64,000 nucleotides of DNA from Adiantum capillus-veneris (lineage: Eukaryota; Streptophyta; Polypodiopsida; Polypodiales; Pteridaceae): contig CM043944.1 in assembly GCA_014529385.2 (NCBI GenBank), forward strand, positions 64,132,248 to 64,196,247, written 5' to 3'. Positions within the stretch are counted from its first letter, which is position 1. Each line of letters begins with the position of its first letter. The position numbers and the translations under genes are program-made. Below the pieces are notes generated by a model that was given only the letters and a program-made list of their open reading frames with translations, ran no database searches and had not been told where the DNA came from. Below are positions 25,200 to 35,357 of the stretch, in pieces.

Positions 25200-26646
25200 G
25201 GCAATAAGAAAAAATTAGTTTGCAGGCTTCTTAGCCCTTTGTTTTTGCCTTTTTTTATTTTCTTGAGTAACGTTTTTTGGTATCACTACTGGTACCCTAC
25301 CCACCCCTGCCACTTGCCATAAAGTAACCCCTTCTTATCTTGAGGGTACCCAATAACTTCCAACCACTCATGACTGATGAGAATCCAAGGCCTCATATTA
25401 CTATACCCATTCTCCACTTGTTGGATGAATCAACCTCTACTTTAGCTCGCTATGTAGCTCTCGTTTAGACTGCACTCACTGAAGCTTCCCCTCATCAACT
25501 CCTCCTGCACGAGGTCCAAAAATCGTGAGCGTATTCAGTAGCGGGTTGCTCTGAAGTCTTCACGATCTTGCCGCCCCAACCCAACTTTCTAATGGATGGT
25601 CGTGCATGACCCTTTGTCTTTGCTAGATTTGCAGTCACATGCAAATACAGCTGGTGCCAGGAGACTCGGCGGGCACTGTTACTGCCTATTATGTATGCTC
25701 TATTTCACATGTTGTGCTTGCATTGTCCCTCTGGTGCATGTGATCGCTTGATATAATTCTGATGGATGATATTTTATGCAGTTGTCCTTAGAATCTGCAA
25801 ATCACTACGAGTTGGACTTTGAGTCGGCCCAATCTGCAAATCAACCCTCGAGTTCGCCCAATCTGCAAGTCGTGAATGAGCTGGACTTCGAGTTTGCAAA
25901 TTAGACCAATCTGTTGCCTCAACCTTCACTCACGACCTTGCTTGCTGTAGTTGTTGCTTCAATGTGCAATGGGACTTGCTGTCCTCTCTGCTGCAATGCA
26001 AAATTTTCGCGTGAAGCTTTGCTCTTTCAGGTGAGGCCACTTCCTCACTCAGCAATCATAACAAGATTCATTGGTTATGTAATGTGTTTTATAATTCATG
26101 GTTTGCCCCTTCAGTAGAATCAAAGCGAAAGTTTCATATGGAAACATGATTTACATTAGAAAGTTACAACAACTATTTACTTTGGAAAGTTATAACTAGT
26201 CAACTTGATTGATTAGCTCCTCTAACGAATAAATCAGTACATGATTTGCTCAAACATACTTAAATATGAAGTTCAACTGTGTATAGTAAGATATAACTTT
26301 TACACAAAATGGCCATACAAAATTGTTGCTTCTCACTTCTACTCTATTGAGGCTTATCACATCTAGCCAAGAAGAGACTATTGTCCTACAAGTTCTGGTT
26401 GTGGATCATGATGAAAACTGGGTACAGTTAGTGCATGTGTTTATAGCTTTTGGATGTGCATGCAGAAGAGGAGAAGAAAGAGTTTCAACTGATAGATTGT
26501 GGGAGAAGAGATGTACTACTTCTAGATTGAAGGTTAAATAGTAAAGCTGTATTTCAAGTACATAACAGCCAATTCAATACAGGTAGTTGATGGATGCGTG
26601 AAATGTAAGCATGTAAGAATCTAACATGCAACACCATAAACCCAGT
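25200..26646. other. Non-coding 3' part of the pogo-like element
   Basis: No gene recognised. It contains three diverged tandem copies of an approximately 40-bp unit at about 25790-25910 (each with caatctgcaa and gagttgga-like parts). The remainder is AT-rich. Confidence 0.45.
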
Positions 26647-29219
26647 TTATGATATTGTTCGCTGTCGAGATCTTCTGAGCTTTTCCAAGCGCATCTTCCT
26701 TGTGAATGGTTGGTGTGGCTGATCCTTGTGGAGGGGTTTGAGGAAGAGACCTTCAAGAGAGCCCTTCTCCCAAAGTACAGATCTCACCCGTTTCTCAAAA
26801 TTTTGTTGTTGCAAGTCCCATTCTCTTTTAGAGTGCCTAGCTATGGCTGCATCTTCCTTTCCTTTTCGGCGCTCATCCTTCTCAGGAATAGATTGCAACC
26901 ATCTTTTATCCTTTTCTAATTTTCGCTCTTCCCTGGCTTTAGCTATGTCCTCTTCCTTTGCATTTTTTGCCTTCATGCTTTCAACATATTGAGAAGATGT
27001 TATAATTAAACTATTTGTGTAATCCACAAAAGCTTCTCGTGGTGCCTGCCTCACACAAACCTCCATTATAGGCACTCGCAAGAGATCAACAATTCGGCTT
27101 TGCTCATCTACTGGGTGTCTTTGCTCTCTACTTGAGGTTGGAGGATTGTTCTCTTGCTCTCTTCGCTCATCTGCAGTGTGTCTTTGCTCTCTACTTGAGG
27201 TTGGAGGATTGTTCTCTTGCCCAAGATGTTGTACTTCAATTCTTACTTGAGTAGACTAATTTAGTGACATGACTGGGTTGTTGCCTCCTTCTTGTGCCTC
27301 TTGCATGATGTCGTTGCTTGGATATCCAGCTTCAGAAAAAAACAAAAATCCATCTCCATTGATGGGTTCATCTAAGTTAGCCAACTCATGATGTGTAAGA
27401 TTCAACATAACTTCTACATTTGTTGTTTCAATCATAGTAGGAACTTCCAACGGAATGCCTTTTGCCATGGTCTTCAAAGCTTGAACTGCTGCACCTTCCA
27501 TAGCTGGCAAGTCTCCTTCTGTAGATGGCAAGTGACTTTATAAAGATGGTGTTGCACCTTCAATGGCCGTTGTAGATTGTTCTAGGATTATTGTGGACTG
27601 TGTTGCACATTGAATTGCATCTTCCATAGATGTAGCATATTTTGTTGCACCTTTCATAGCTTGCAAATCACCTTGCGTGAATCGTGAGTCACCATCCATT
27701 GTGGCTGCAGATGGTGTTGTGTCTTCCATTGCTTGAATATCTTGTGTATCAGCACCAACATATGAATTGGGTGGAGTGTTTGGTACTTGAGATTCGTTAT
27801 CATGAAAATGATTGCTGTTCTCCTCAACTATTGACATATGATTGCATGGCATACCTTCAAATTTCACAGCATTTGCATTATGTGGCCAAATTCATGTAGC
27901 CCTGAAGCCTGCTTTGATGTTTTCTTTTGAGAAAGACAATGTAAAGCTTTTGATGCAATTGAGGCCAATTCACTTTTACTAGCTTGAGAGCTCGTTGTCC
28001 TTTGTTGCCATATGGCTCTCTCTTTGCGAAAATGTGTCTTGAGAGATTTGAAAACTGACACATCTAAAGGTTGTAGCTTATGGGATGTATGTGCTGGCAA
28101 AGTTACAATGTCAATTCCTGAATCATAGGCACTTGTGACTACCTCTAAAGAGACATGGCTTCCATGTCCATCAAGGACCAATAAATGTCTGTTCTGAAAA
28201 CCCATGTCTTGGCTTATTGCCTTTTTGAAGTGATCCATCCATGCCTGGAATAGTTCGCCCGTCATCCATGCCTTACGCTGCATGGCCATTGCTGCACCTG
28301 GCTCACAGTGTTGAACGTAATTGCTCTTGAATTTGCTACCTTTGAAAATATAATATGATGGAATAGAATGACCAGCAGCATTTACACAACATAAAACACT
28401 CATCCACTCTCGTGAATCACATGTTATTCCATAAACTGACTTTGTCCCATTTCTTGCCAGAATTTTAATGCCTTTGTCTCTGGATCCTTGGAATCCTGTC
28501 TCATCTGCATTCCAAATATTTGTAGGTGGATAACTGTTTTCAGCATAAAGCTTGGCCAAGTTGTCATGTAATGTCTTCACAATCTCTGGCTGAAATCTCA
28601 CAGCTCTTGATTGATCTAACCCTTCAGAGACTCGAAAGACTAATCCTGGATGGCGCTTTCGAAAGGCAAGCCACCAGCTTTTCCCAGGGATACCATTGGT
28701 GAAAAGTGTGTGCCTCGTTTGACAGATTTTAGCAACCTTCAGTTTCACATCTATGACTTAAACTCCATGCCCAGAATCACATTTGAGAAATATCCACTTT
28801 AATAAAGCTTCCTCTTCTTTTGATGAAAGCATGGTCTCAGGACCTCGTCTTTTCTTGCATGTTCTTCCTTCCTCCCAGTTTGCAATAGTAGATTTACTGA
28901 TGCCAAACTGAATTGAGCATTTTTGTAAAGAAAGTCCTTCTTCGCGAGCAGCAAGAGCCTTGGTCATATCCTCTTCTGTCCATGGTAGTGAACTTCGCTT
29001 CAATGGTTTCTTTCTGTGCTTTCTTGCTTTATCTTCATCATTCGTAGAAAGCTCTCCAGTCTGCGCAATCGACTCTTGAATCACCAATTTTGGAAATCTG
29101 ACTCTTGCTTCTTGTGCAAGAGGAGCTGTTGTTTTTGAGGCCTTTGTGCATCTTCGATTTTTGCTTTTCTGATTAACTCTCAAGGACGATGAAGTGGACG
29201 GATTTTTTGTCGAAGACAA
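26647..29219 (-). pseudogene. Pogo-like transposase, disrupted
   Basis: The N-terminal part (29219-28758) has a psq/CENP-B type helix-turn-helix (SLQKCSIQFGISKSTIANWE). An in-frame TAA at 28758-28760 interrupts it. The frame continues with the CENP-B-like second helix-turn-helix (TNGIPGKSWWLAFRKRHPG) and a DDE_1 domain with its three acids in WNADETGF, VLDGHGSH and LQPLDVSVFKSLK. Near 27945 the frame shifts, and the shifted frame carries the typical GFRAT(stop)IWPHN segment with an in-frame TGA, then runs to 27538, where there is a further in-frame TAA, and on to 27256. A charged coiled-coil tail (27081-26647; SLIITSSQYVESMKAKN...) resembles the usual C-terminus of plant pogo proteins. A role in cut-and-paste transposition is inferred from the family; the copy is dead. 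Confidence 0.82.
27102..27227 (-). repeat. 63-bp tandem duplication in the pogo-like transposase region
   Basis: Two copies of a 63-bp unit start at 27102 and 27165, sharing gctcatct and the long block tgtctttgctctctacttg onward. 63 bp is 21 codons, so the duplication keeps frame. Confidence 0.75.
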
Positions 29220-29606
29220 GGTTTTGCCTTTAGTATTCTTGTCACTCTCTTTGCCATGACCTATTCAAATATCAGATTGTTAGCAACACAATCAATTTGT
29301 AAAGATTGTATTAAGAATGGCCTAAATGTAAGAAAAAGAATCAGAAACTACTAATGACTATGAAGATGAAAGAGCATAAAACATAAACTTACATACAAAA
29401 ATGAAGAGAAAAGGAAGCATGAAACTACGTATGGCTGTGAAGATCAAAGAGTAAACCATAAAACTTACAAACAAAAGGGAAGAGAAAAGGGTACGAAATA
29501 AAAAACTTACACATGCACTCTACGAAGAAAAGACTCTATGAAGAAAAGAAGGAGAAGACTTACACTGGAAATGTGAGATTTGTCTCCTCAATAAAAACTT
29601 GTTGAC
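29220..29606. other. AT-rich stretch upstream of the pogo-like transposase
   Basis: No gene seen. Two diverged tandem copies, about 75 bp apart, of an A-rich unit (aacttaca(t/a)acaaaa...gaagagaaaagg) lie at about 29355-29500. It may be an intron or 5' leader of the transposase. Confidence 0.4.
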
Positions 29607-29927
29607 TTATTCTTGATAATCTTGAAGAAGGTTTTCGTACTCTTTCATTGAAAATTTCTTTTTGGTAACCCGAGGAGGAATTGTTTCAGGGCTAGTAGCT
29701 TGCTTTTTCTCTGACTGAGCTGATGATTGGGTTTTTGGAGATATGAAGGGGGCTTTCTTTCTAGGAATAGTGCAGAGAAATGAGGGCTTTCCATGCACAC
29801 GTCCGCAACAACAAACTCGGCCGCCGCTCCGATGAACCAAAGTGGAAGTGCAAAGGAAGTTTGCAAGTTCTGGGTGTCTTTCTATCAAGCAACTTTTGCA
29901 CTCACATGGAGCTAAGGAGGCCATCAA
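29607..29927 (-). CDS. Hypothetical Cys-rich small protein inside the pogo-like element
   Basis: A 106-codon frame, with a Cys-rich N-terminal half (CECKSCLIE, VCCCGRVHG) and a basic, Ser/Thr-rich tail ending KEYENLLQDYQE. I do not recognise it. It lies inside the transposon, upstream of and on the same strand as the transposase, so it may be a 5' exon of that gene or an unrelated accessory frame. It could also be chance. Confidence 0.3.
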   Translation of the reverse strand: MMASLAPCECKSCLIERHPELANFLCTSTLVHRSGGRVCCCGRVHGKPSFLCTIPRKKAPFISPKTQSSAQSEKKQATSPETIPPRVTKKKFSMKEYENLLQDYQE

Positions 29928-30754
29928 GAGTGCATAGTATTATCTTTGATTGTTGTTGTGGCTATGATGATCTGAAGCTTCAATGTGGTCTTGATAAGGG
30001 AAACGTGCTTTGATGATTGTGCTGGTGATTGCAGCAGCTGCAATATGCTCAGTTCATGGTATGTAGGTGTAGGTTTTGACTACTTCTGAATGATCCATGC
30101 CTCTAACATGGTTGTGACATGACAGGGAAGAAAGTAAGTGTGTGCGCATGATGTTGTAGAGGTAGTCTAAAGACTCACAAGCAGAGAAAATACATTGTTG
30201 ATTTTCCTCAATCATGAATGGCTGGGATAAGAGAAGTGCAGCAGAGAGCTTGATGGTGATGAGGTTGATAAGAGAAGTGTAACAGAGAGAAGAATTGCTG
30301 ATTTTGCTTCATCTTTTATGGTTTCCCCATATCTAGGGGAGCCACGCAACTTCTTGGCGCCAATACTTTTGTTTGAATGCGCTGAATTATGTTTGATAAT
30401 GTAAAAAACGTAATGAACAACGGCATTCAGTTTAATGAACAGTCTGTATTTAATGAACATAATTGCTTGAATTCATGAGAGAGGAGGTGTCAGTTCTTGA
30501 GAGAGGTAGTGGGAATCTAAGTGTCATTGTCATGATTGCTGAGATGTTTTGTCTTGTTATTCATGCATGAACGGCACTAGTTGCTGGGAGAGAGAGCTTG
30601 TTTTTTGGTTCCAAAAGGTCTCTAGTTGCTACTCGCAAGACCACGTTTATTTTTTTTACTTTAATCTGTTGTGATGAGTCCTTAAATTGGACCCCGGCAA
30701 ATTTTTACTTTTGGCTTTAATCTGGGCCATCCAACAAATGGCCCCTTTACCCTA

Positions 30755-31835
30755 CTAATTAGACTTTAAAATTCTTTGGGTAGAGAAATACTTAGGATTA
30801 TGATATTCATTGAGCCAAAAAATTTAAGTAGATATTGCACAATAATATGAAAATATACCATATACTAGGTGCACTTTTCTATACACTTGCCTTGGCGGTT
30901 ACAATATAACCCAAAGAATTAGCAAGGTAACATATGGTGTATAGTTTTTGAAACACTATTCAAACATAACCATCTCTTCTTACAGCTATGAACCCCCTAA
31001 TGACTATCAAAAGAAGCGTTATTGATGCCACATGCACAAGACAATGAATTGCTCTTGAACAAACCATTTGAAAATGCTTTGAAAAAAAACTTGAATAAAA
31101 GAATTGAGGGCATGAGACCGAGTACATGTGCACCTCCTACAAGGGACTGCAGCTACACATGCACGGAAGAGGGAAGCATAGAGAGGAGACGATCACACTA
31201 GTAGGGCAAAGACTACTCTCCCTCACATACGGGGTCCCTCCATGAACTCATGTGAGCCTATTTATAAATTGAGAGAGGGAGCTGCAAAATGGAAGAGGGG
31301 CGGGGGTTTGGGGGGGGAGAGAGAGAGAGACGCCATATATACATGAAAGTCACAAAATTGAACCAAAAAAAGCGCCTGTTTCATTCAATGATAAGAAATG
31401 ACAAAAATGGGCATGAATGCCTATGCTATAAGGTTTTCACTTATAACAAAAACTCTCTCAGATGTCTGCTTGGGTGGGATGAGTTGTGGCTTTTGGGATT
31501 GCTTGTGGCACTCATGCACTATGGATTCAATGCCTTCTATGCACTCCCGAGCAGGGTACCCTTGCCCTTCAAATTTCACATATTTTAGAGTTTTCTTGAG
31601 GCTTTAAGTGTATTTTTTTAAAGGTAGCTAGTAAAAATATGGGAATATTACCCAAAAAACATGTAAAATGCCTGCCAAAGAGCAATCTTGGGACTCATAC
31701 CCCTCGCATATGAATCGCCACAGTAACACTATCTTGCACTTTTTCCAATGTGGCATCTCACCATACACAAGAAGATTTAGAAATTTTCTCATGTAGGAAA
31801 ACGGAGTCTTTCTCAGTGTTTTTCATACAATGCAT
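30755..31835. other. Intergenic, no gene recognised
   Basis: AT-rich DNA. A G-rich then (GA)-rich tract lies near 31289-31330. Short open frames here show no domain or repeat support. Confidence 0.4.
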
Positions 31836-31990
31836 AACATCATGAGCTTCTGCTCGAGAGGCACCGCATACCTAGCTAGGTACGATTGGGGGCAGGGGAC
31901 CACTGGCCCCCCCACTGGGCCAACGGTCCCCTGCCCCCAATCGTACCTAGATAGGTATGCAGTGCCTCCCTCACAGAAGCTCATGATGTT
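31836..31990. repeat. Long inverted repeat (66-bp arms, 23-base loop)
   Basis: The left arm 31836-31901 and right arm 31925-31990 pair over 66 bases with six mismatches (about 91%), and the loop 31902-31924 can itself pair (TGGCCC with GGGCCA). No matching direct repeats flank it, so a MITE is not shown. It could be a small foldback element or a hairpin RNA precursor. Confidence 0.85.
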
Positions 31991-32447
31991 GAGGTAAGTC
32001 AGAATGTGGGAATTATCGTGAGAATTTGTCCAAAACTTCTTGTGATAGTCTCTCCATCATGTGCGTCTAACTTCAACCATGGTGACTCATGTGCAAATGC
32101 TTTCACAAGGGCTCTTCATTGTACACAAGTTGAGTAGGACTTAGAGCCAATTCACATGTGTGGCGGATTGCAAACTTGTTTGCAACTAGCAACCAATGAG
32201 CAACATGTTCACGTGGGATGTAAATCGGCAACCCAGTCAACTCTCTGCAATTTTGTAGTGCACATCGCTTCATGTTGATTGGGCAAAAGGGTGGGCATTG
32301 CATTATCTCCCTTCGTCTTTTCTGTAGTTGCGAGCATGCTCCTCCCCACACACATGAAGCCCAGTGGCAACTTGCCAACCAATTCTCAAAATCTTTGTGA
32401 AAACCTCTCATGGGAACAAAAAAGGTTCAATGTTGGTTGGCAACCAA

Positions 32448-32580
32448 TTGCAAAAAGAGTCCCCATGTGAACTAGCTCTTATGAGGGCTAGGCTCTAGTG
32501 ACGAACAAGTCAACTCAATTGCAAACGGAGTCCCCATGTGAACTAGCTCTTATGCGGGCTAGGGCCTAGGCTGTAGGGAG
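32448..32580. repeat. Tandem duplication, 71-bp period
   Basis: Two copies of a block beginning attgcaaa and containing agtccccatgtgaactagct are spaced 71 bases apart (32458 and 32529). They lie about 450 bp upstream of the VQ gene. Confidence 0.65.
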
Positions 32581-32624
32581 AAACAAGTCAAAGACAAAGG
32601 CGTGTATGAAGTTTGAAAGCAAGA

Positions 32625-32724
32625 ACGTTAAGGCGCTAAATGTAGAGGCGGTTTCTAAACTTAGTTAGCTATACACGTTAAGGCGCTAAATGTAGAGGCG
32701 GTTTCTAAACTTAGTTAGCTATAC
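32625..32724. repeat. Perfect 50-bp tandem duplication upstream of the VQ gene
   Basis: The unit 32625-32674 (acgttaaggcgctaaatgta...) is repeated without change at 32675-32724. It lies about 285 bp upstream of the VQ start codon and about 140 bp upstream of its TATA box, in the place where promoter elements would be. Confidence 0.85.
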
Positions 32725-32864
32725 GCGCAAACTGTGTTGACTTGAAGTGTACCAAAGTCCTAGTCCATATGCGTTTAATAAACTCTCCTATTTTTTTAAA
32801 TTTAAAGGACTCGTGCGTTGATCTTGTTTACTACAACGTGGTCTCTTTCTGCCCATCATCATCT

Positions 32865-32871
32865 TATATAA
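32865..32871 (+). promoter_or_regulatory. TATA box of the VQ gene
   Basis: TATATAA, 138 bp upstream of the ATG at 33009. A (GT)n tract (about 32900-32942) lies between it and the start, probably in the 5' UTR. Assigned by position and sequence only. Confidence 0.55.
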
Positions 32872-32911
32872 CACAGAGAGAGCTTTATCTGCAGTTGTGT
32901 GAGTGAGTGTG

Positions 32912-32942
<31 letters not shown>

Positions 32943-33008
32943 ATGTGGCGCGGATAGCTCTCTTAACCACTATTCTAGCTCAATATACTGCTAATACTCC
33001 TTGTGAAT

Positions 33009-33881
33009 ATGGCCCCTGTAGGACAGTCCCCGCCAAGCTCTTCTGCTTCCACAAGCAGCAGCAGCAGCAGCAGCCATGGCGGCAGCTTGGAGCTCTCTTC
33101 TTCCTCCCACCCCATAGCCAAGAAAAAGCAGCCCATTATCAGAGTGGTGCATGTCTTTGCTCCCACGCTCATCAAGACAGACCCTGCGAATTTTAGAGCT
33201 CTTGTGCAGAGGCTTACTGGAAACAAGGCCCCCAAACATGCAGCAAAGGATATGGGTCCGGATCACAATTCTGTTAATCATTTCGATGAGCCCAATTATG
33301 TTAGTGATTACCATAAACATGCCGCTAATCGTGAAGAAATCAGAGTTCTCGAGTCATCGAAGCAAGCCAAGAAGAAGATTAACCGCGTCAGAAAATCATC
33401 ATTCTCTGCCACTAATGGGAGGAAGACTTTGCAGTTTCTTCAAGACCCAACGCTGCAAACTGGGCTTGATTTTGTAATCAGCAGTGATTACAACAGATTA
33501 GCAAGAATTGATGAGGACGGTGGGGGTGATAACATGGGATTAGCAAACATTAACGACTCTGACGGCGATGCAAATCTGCCTAATCAATTTGATTTGGCAA
33601 GACCCGCAGTGGAAGGCATAATAGATGGGTACTTTGCTTGCGATGCAGATGCTTATACAGACTATAATGGCAGCTCTCCAAGCTCTAACTTGGGAGGCAG
33701 CACGTATAGCTCATGGAACACAGAGAGCCCAAGGTCTAATTTTGAAGAAACACAATATGCCTTTGATGATGAAGGATTGGAGGTAATGGGAAGCTTTCAT
33801 CGTCAGTATGTCAGTGCTTCTCATCACTTGATGGAACTTGATCACTACTATCATATTTTACTAAATCCTTCCTCATGGTAA
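33009..33881 (+). CDS. VQ motif-containing protein
   Basis: A single-exon gene of 290 codons. The start is the ATG at 33009 (MAPVGQSPPSSS). A Ser-rich segment (residues 10-34), partly from an AGC repeat, comes first. Then a basic patch KKKQ and the core IRVVHVFAPTLIKTDPANF leading into FRALVQRLTG (about residues 62-71), the FxxxVQxLTG signature. The C-terminal half is acidic and rich in Asn, Asp and Ser. VQ proteins are plant nuclear regulators that bind WRKY transcription factors through this motif and are usually intronless, as here. The partner cannot be told from sequence. It is the only apparently intact host gene in the window, with transposons on both sides. No frameshift or stop seen. 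Confidence 0.92.
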   Translation: MAPVGQSPPSSSASTSSSSSSSHGGSLELSSSSHPIAKKKQPIIRVVHVFAPTLIKTDPANFRALVQRLTGNKAPKHAAKDMGPDHNSVNHFDEPNYVSDYHKHAANREEIRVLESSKQAKKKINRVRKSSFSATNGRKTLQFLQDPTLQTGLDFVISSDYNRLARIDEDGGGDNMGLANINDSDGDANLPNQFDLARPAVEGIIDGYFACDADAYTDYNGSSPSSNLGGSTYSSWNTESPRSNFEETQYAFDDEGLEVMGSFHRQYVSASHHLMELDHYYHILLNPSSW

Positions 33882-35357
33882 GCACAAACTCTCTCCACTT
33901 TAGGTGGGACAATCAATGCTGAGCACCTTCTTTGATCCTCCCGAATACATATCCCGGCCTCGATCTCATGTCGGAGGTCTGAATATACAATTTATGCAGA
34001 TCAAGAGTGTTTGGACCTAGTTTTGAACTTCCTCATCTGTATAAATTTCCAAATATACAAGAACCAAATCATGTACAAAAAGGACTGAAAATAGTAGGAC
34101 TCTTATCTTTTGACTGCACATTGTACATTTACATTTCAGTGACCCTCTTCTCTTTCATCACATTTGAGTGACCCTGCTTCTCTTTCATGGCCACCTTTGC
34201 GCTTTGAGGTGGCCATTTCATTAAAAAATGGCTCGCATGTGTGACTAAAACTTCCTCATGGAGAGATTGGTTGCATTCTCGATAAGTTAAAACCCATGGC
34301 CTTCATTTAGCCATGAGCGATAGCATGGTTAGTTTGACCAAAATCATATAGTCTTGAAAATTGAATGTTCAATTACAAAATGAGGTGTGTGTGTCATTTC
34401 CAATAAGTACATATATGGCTAAAGAAAAAACTACTATATGTGTGCATCTTAGTACGCTACTGCCACTATGACAACTCTTCCCGTCATAGCTAGAGATCCA
34501 GTGGGTTCTCTAAGTCAAAAAGAGATAACAAACAAACTTTAGTCGAAAACGACAATGAATGCAAAGAACAAAGTAACGCCAATGTATATTGTGCTCATAT
34601 TTAGAATAGTTTATTGATCTAGTTTGTGATCGCAACTTTTTGACCAATGGATAGAGACCTTTCTTTGTGTCATATCTCCTCTCAAGCGAAGATAGTTTTC
34701 TTAGAGTGATAGTGATACGCTAGAAGCATTCAACACAACATAAAGATTAAAACAAGTATTTTCAAAGCTGACAAATTTTAACCAATCAAAATAATGTAGC
34801 AACACTTATGGAATCCTTCTTAAATGTTGTCCAACCATTGCTCCTGAGATAATATGAACTCCCTACTTCCACTCGTTGTCGTGCCGCTCCGCTTCCATGA
34901 TGGAAAAAAGAACAAAAGGATGAAGATTAGGCTGAATTGAAGCCTATATGCTTATTGAGCAGTGATCAGGTCTCAATAACGAGCACGACCAATGCTAAAT
35001 GTGTGCCAGATGTGGCTTTAAGAGGCTAGAAACTATGGTTTTGAAGCTAAAATGGGTATGTTTGAAGTGATCATAAATGGAAGTTTACAGATTATAACTA
35101 TAGTACTCAAAGAGCTCCACAGGTATGTCTTTACGGCTCGTCAATTGCAGCTACGGTGAGGAAGCTATGATAGTTTGAAGTTGGGATCAGGGATTTCATT
35201 GACGTGATCACGATCGTGTGATTACGTTAATAACTCTAGTAATTACACACAAAAAACACGTGATCACATTAATTGTTAACGTGACTTTGATGATGACCTA
35301 CAGAAACCCATAGAGCCAGTTAGCCCGTCGGGTACAAAAATATTCCCTGTGGGGCGC
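33882..35357. other. Intergenic downstream of the VQ gene
   Basis: AT-rich, probably including the VQ 3' UTR. No gene, long repeat or RNA gene recognised. Confidence 0.4.

Larger units (their letters stand above)
25084..30752 (-). mobile_element. Pogo/Tigger-like DNA transposon (Tc1/mariner superfamily)
   Basis: Both ends carry the perfect 14-bp inverted repeat GGGTAAAGGGGCCA (25084-25097 and its complement at 30739-30752), flanked by TA on each side (25082-25083 and 30753-30754), the target duplication of this superfamily. It encloses a pogo-type transposase on the minus strand. Inside the right repeat lies ...GGCCCAGATTAAAG and inside the left ...CCAGATTAAG. The left end therefore looks as if it lost about 16 bp between two similar GGCCA blocks. 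At 5.7 kb it is long for the superfamily. Confidence 0.88.

Noticed and set aside
27102-27227. Possible CRISPR-like or satellite repeat array
   Set aside because: Only two copies of 63 bp with coding-frame periodicity and no spacers; a simple tandem duplication in a eukaryotic transposon.
31289-31607. Two overlapping plus-strand frames of 69-99 codons
   Set aside because: Start in G-rich/GA-rich sequence, mutually overlapping, no domain; likely chance.
32103-32411. Minus-strand frame of 102 codons upstream of the VQ gene
   Set aside because: No recognisable domain, no promoter or neighbour support, and a comparable frame exists on the other strand.
33003-33008. Upstream GTG start for the VQ gene
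   Set aside because: Plant genes start at ATG; the ATG at 33009 is two codons downstream and gives the family-like start.
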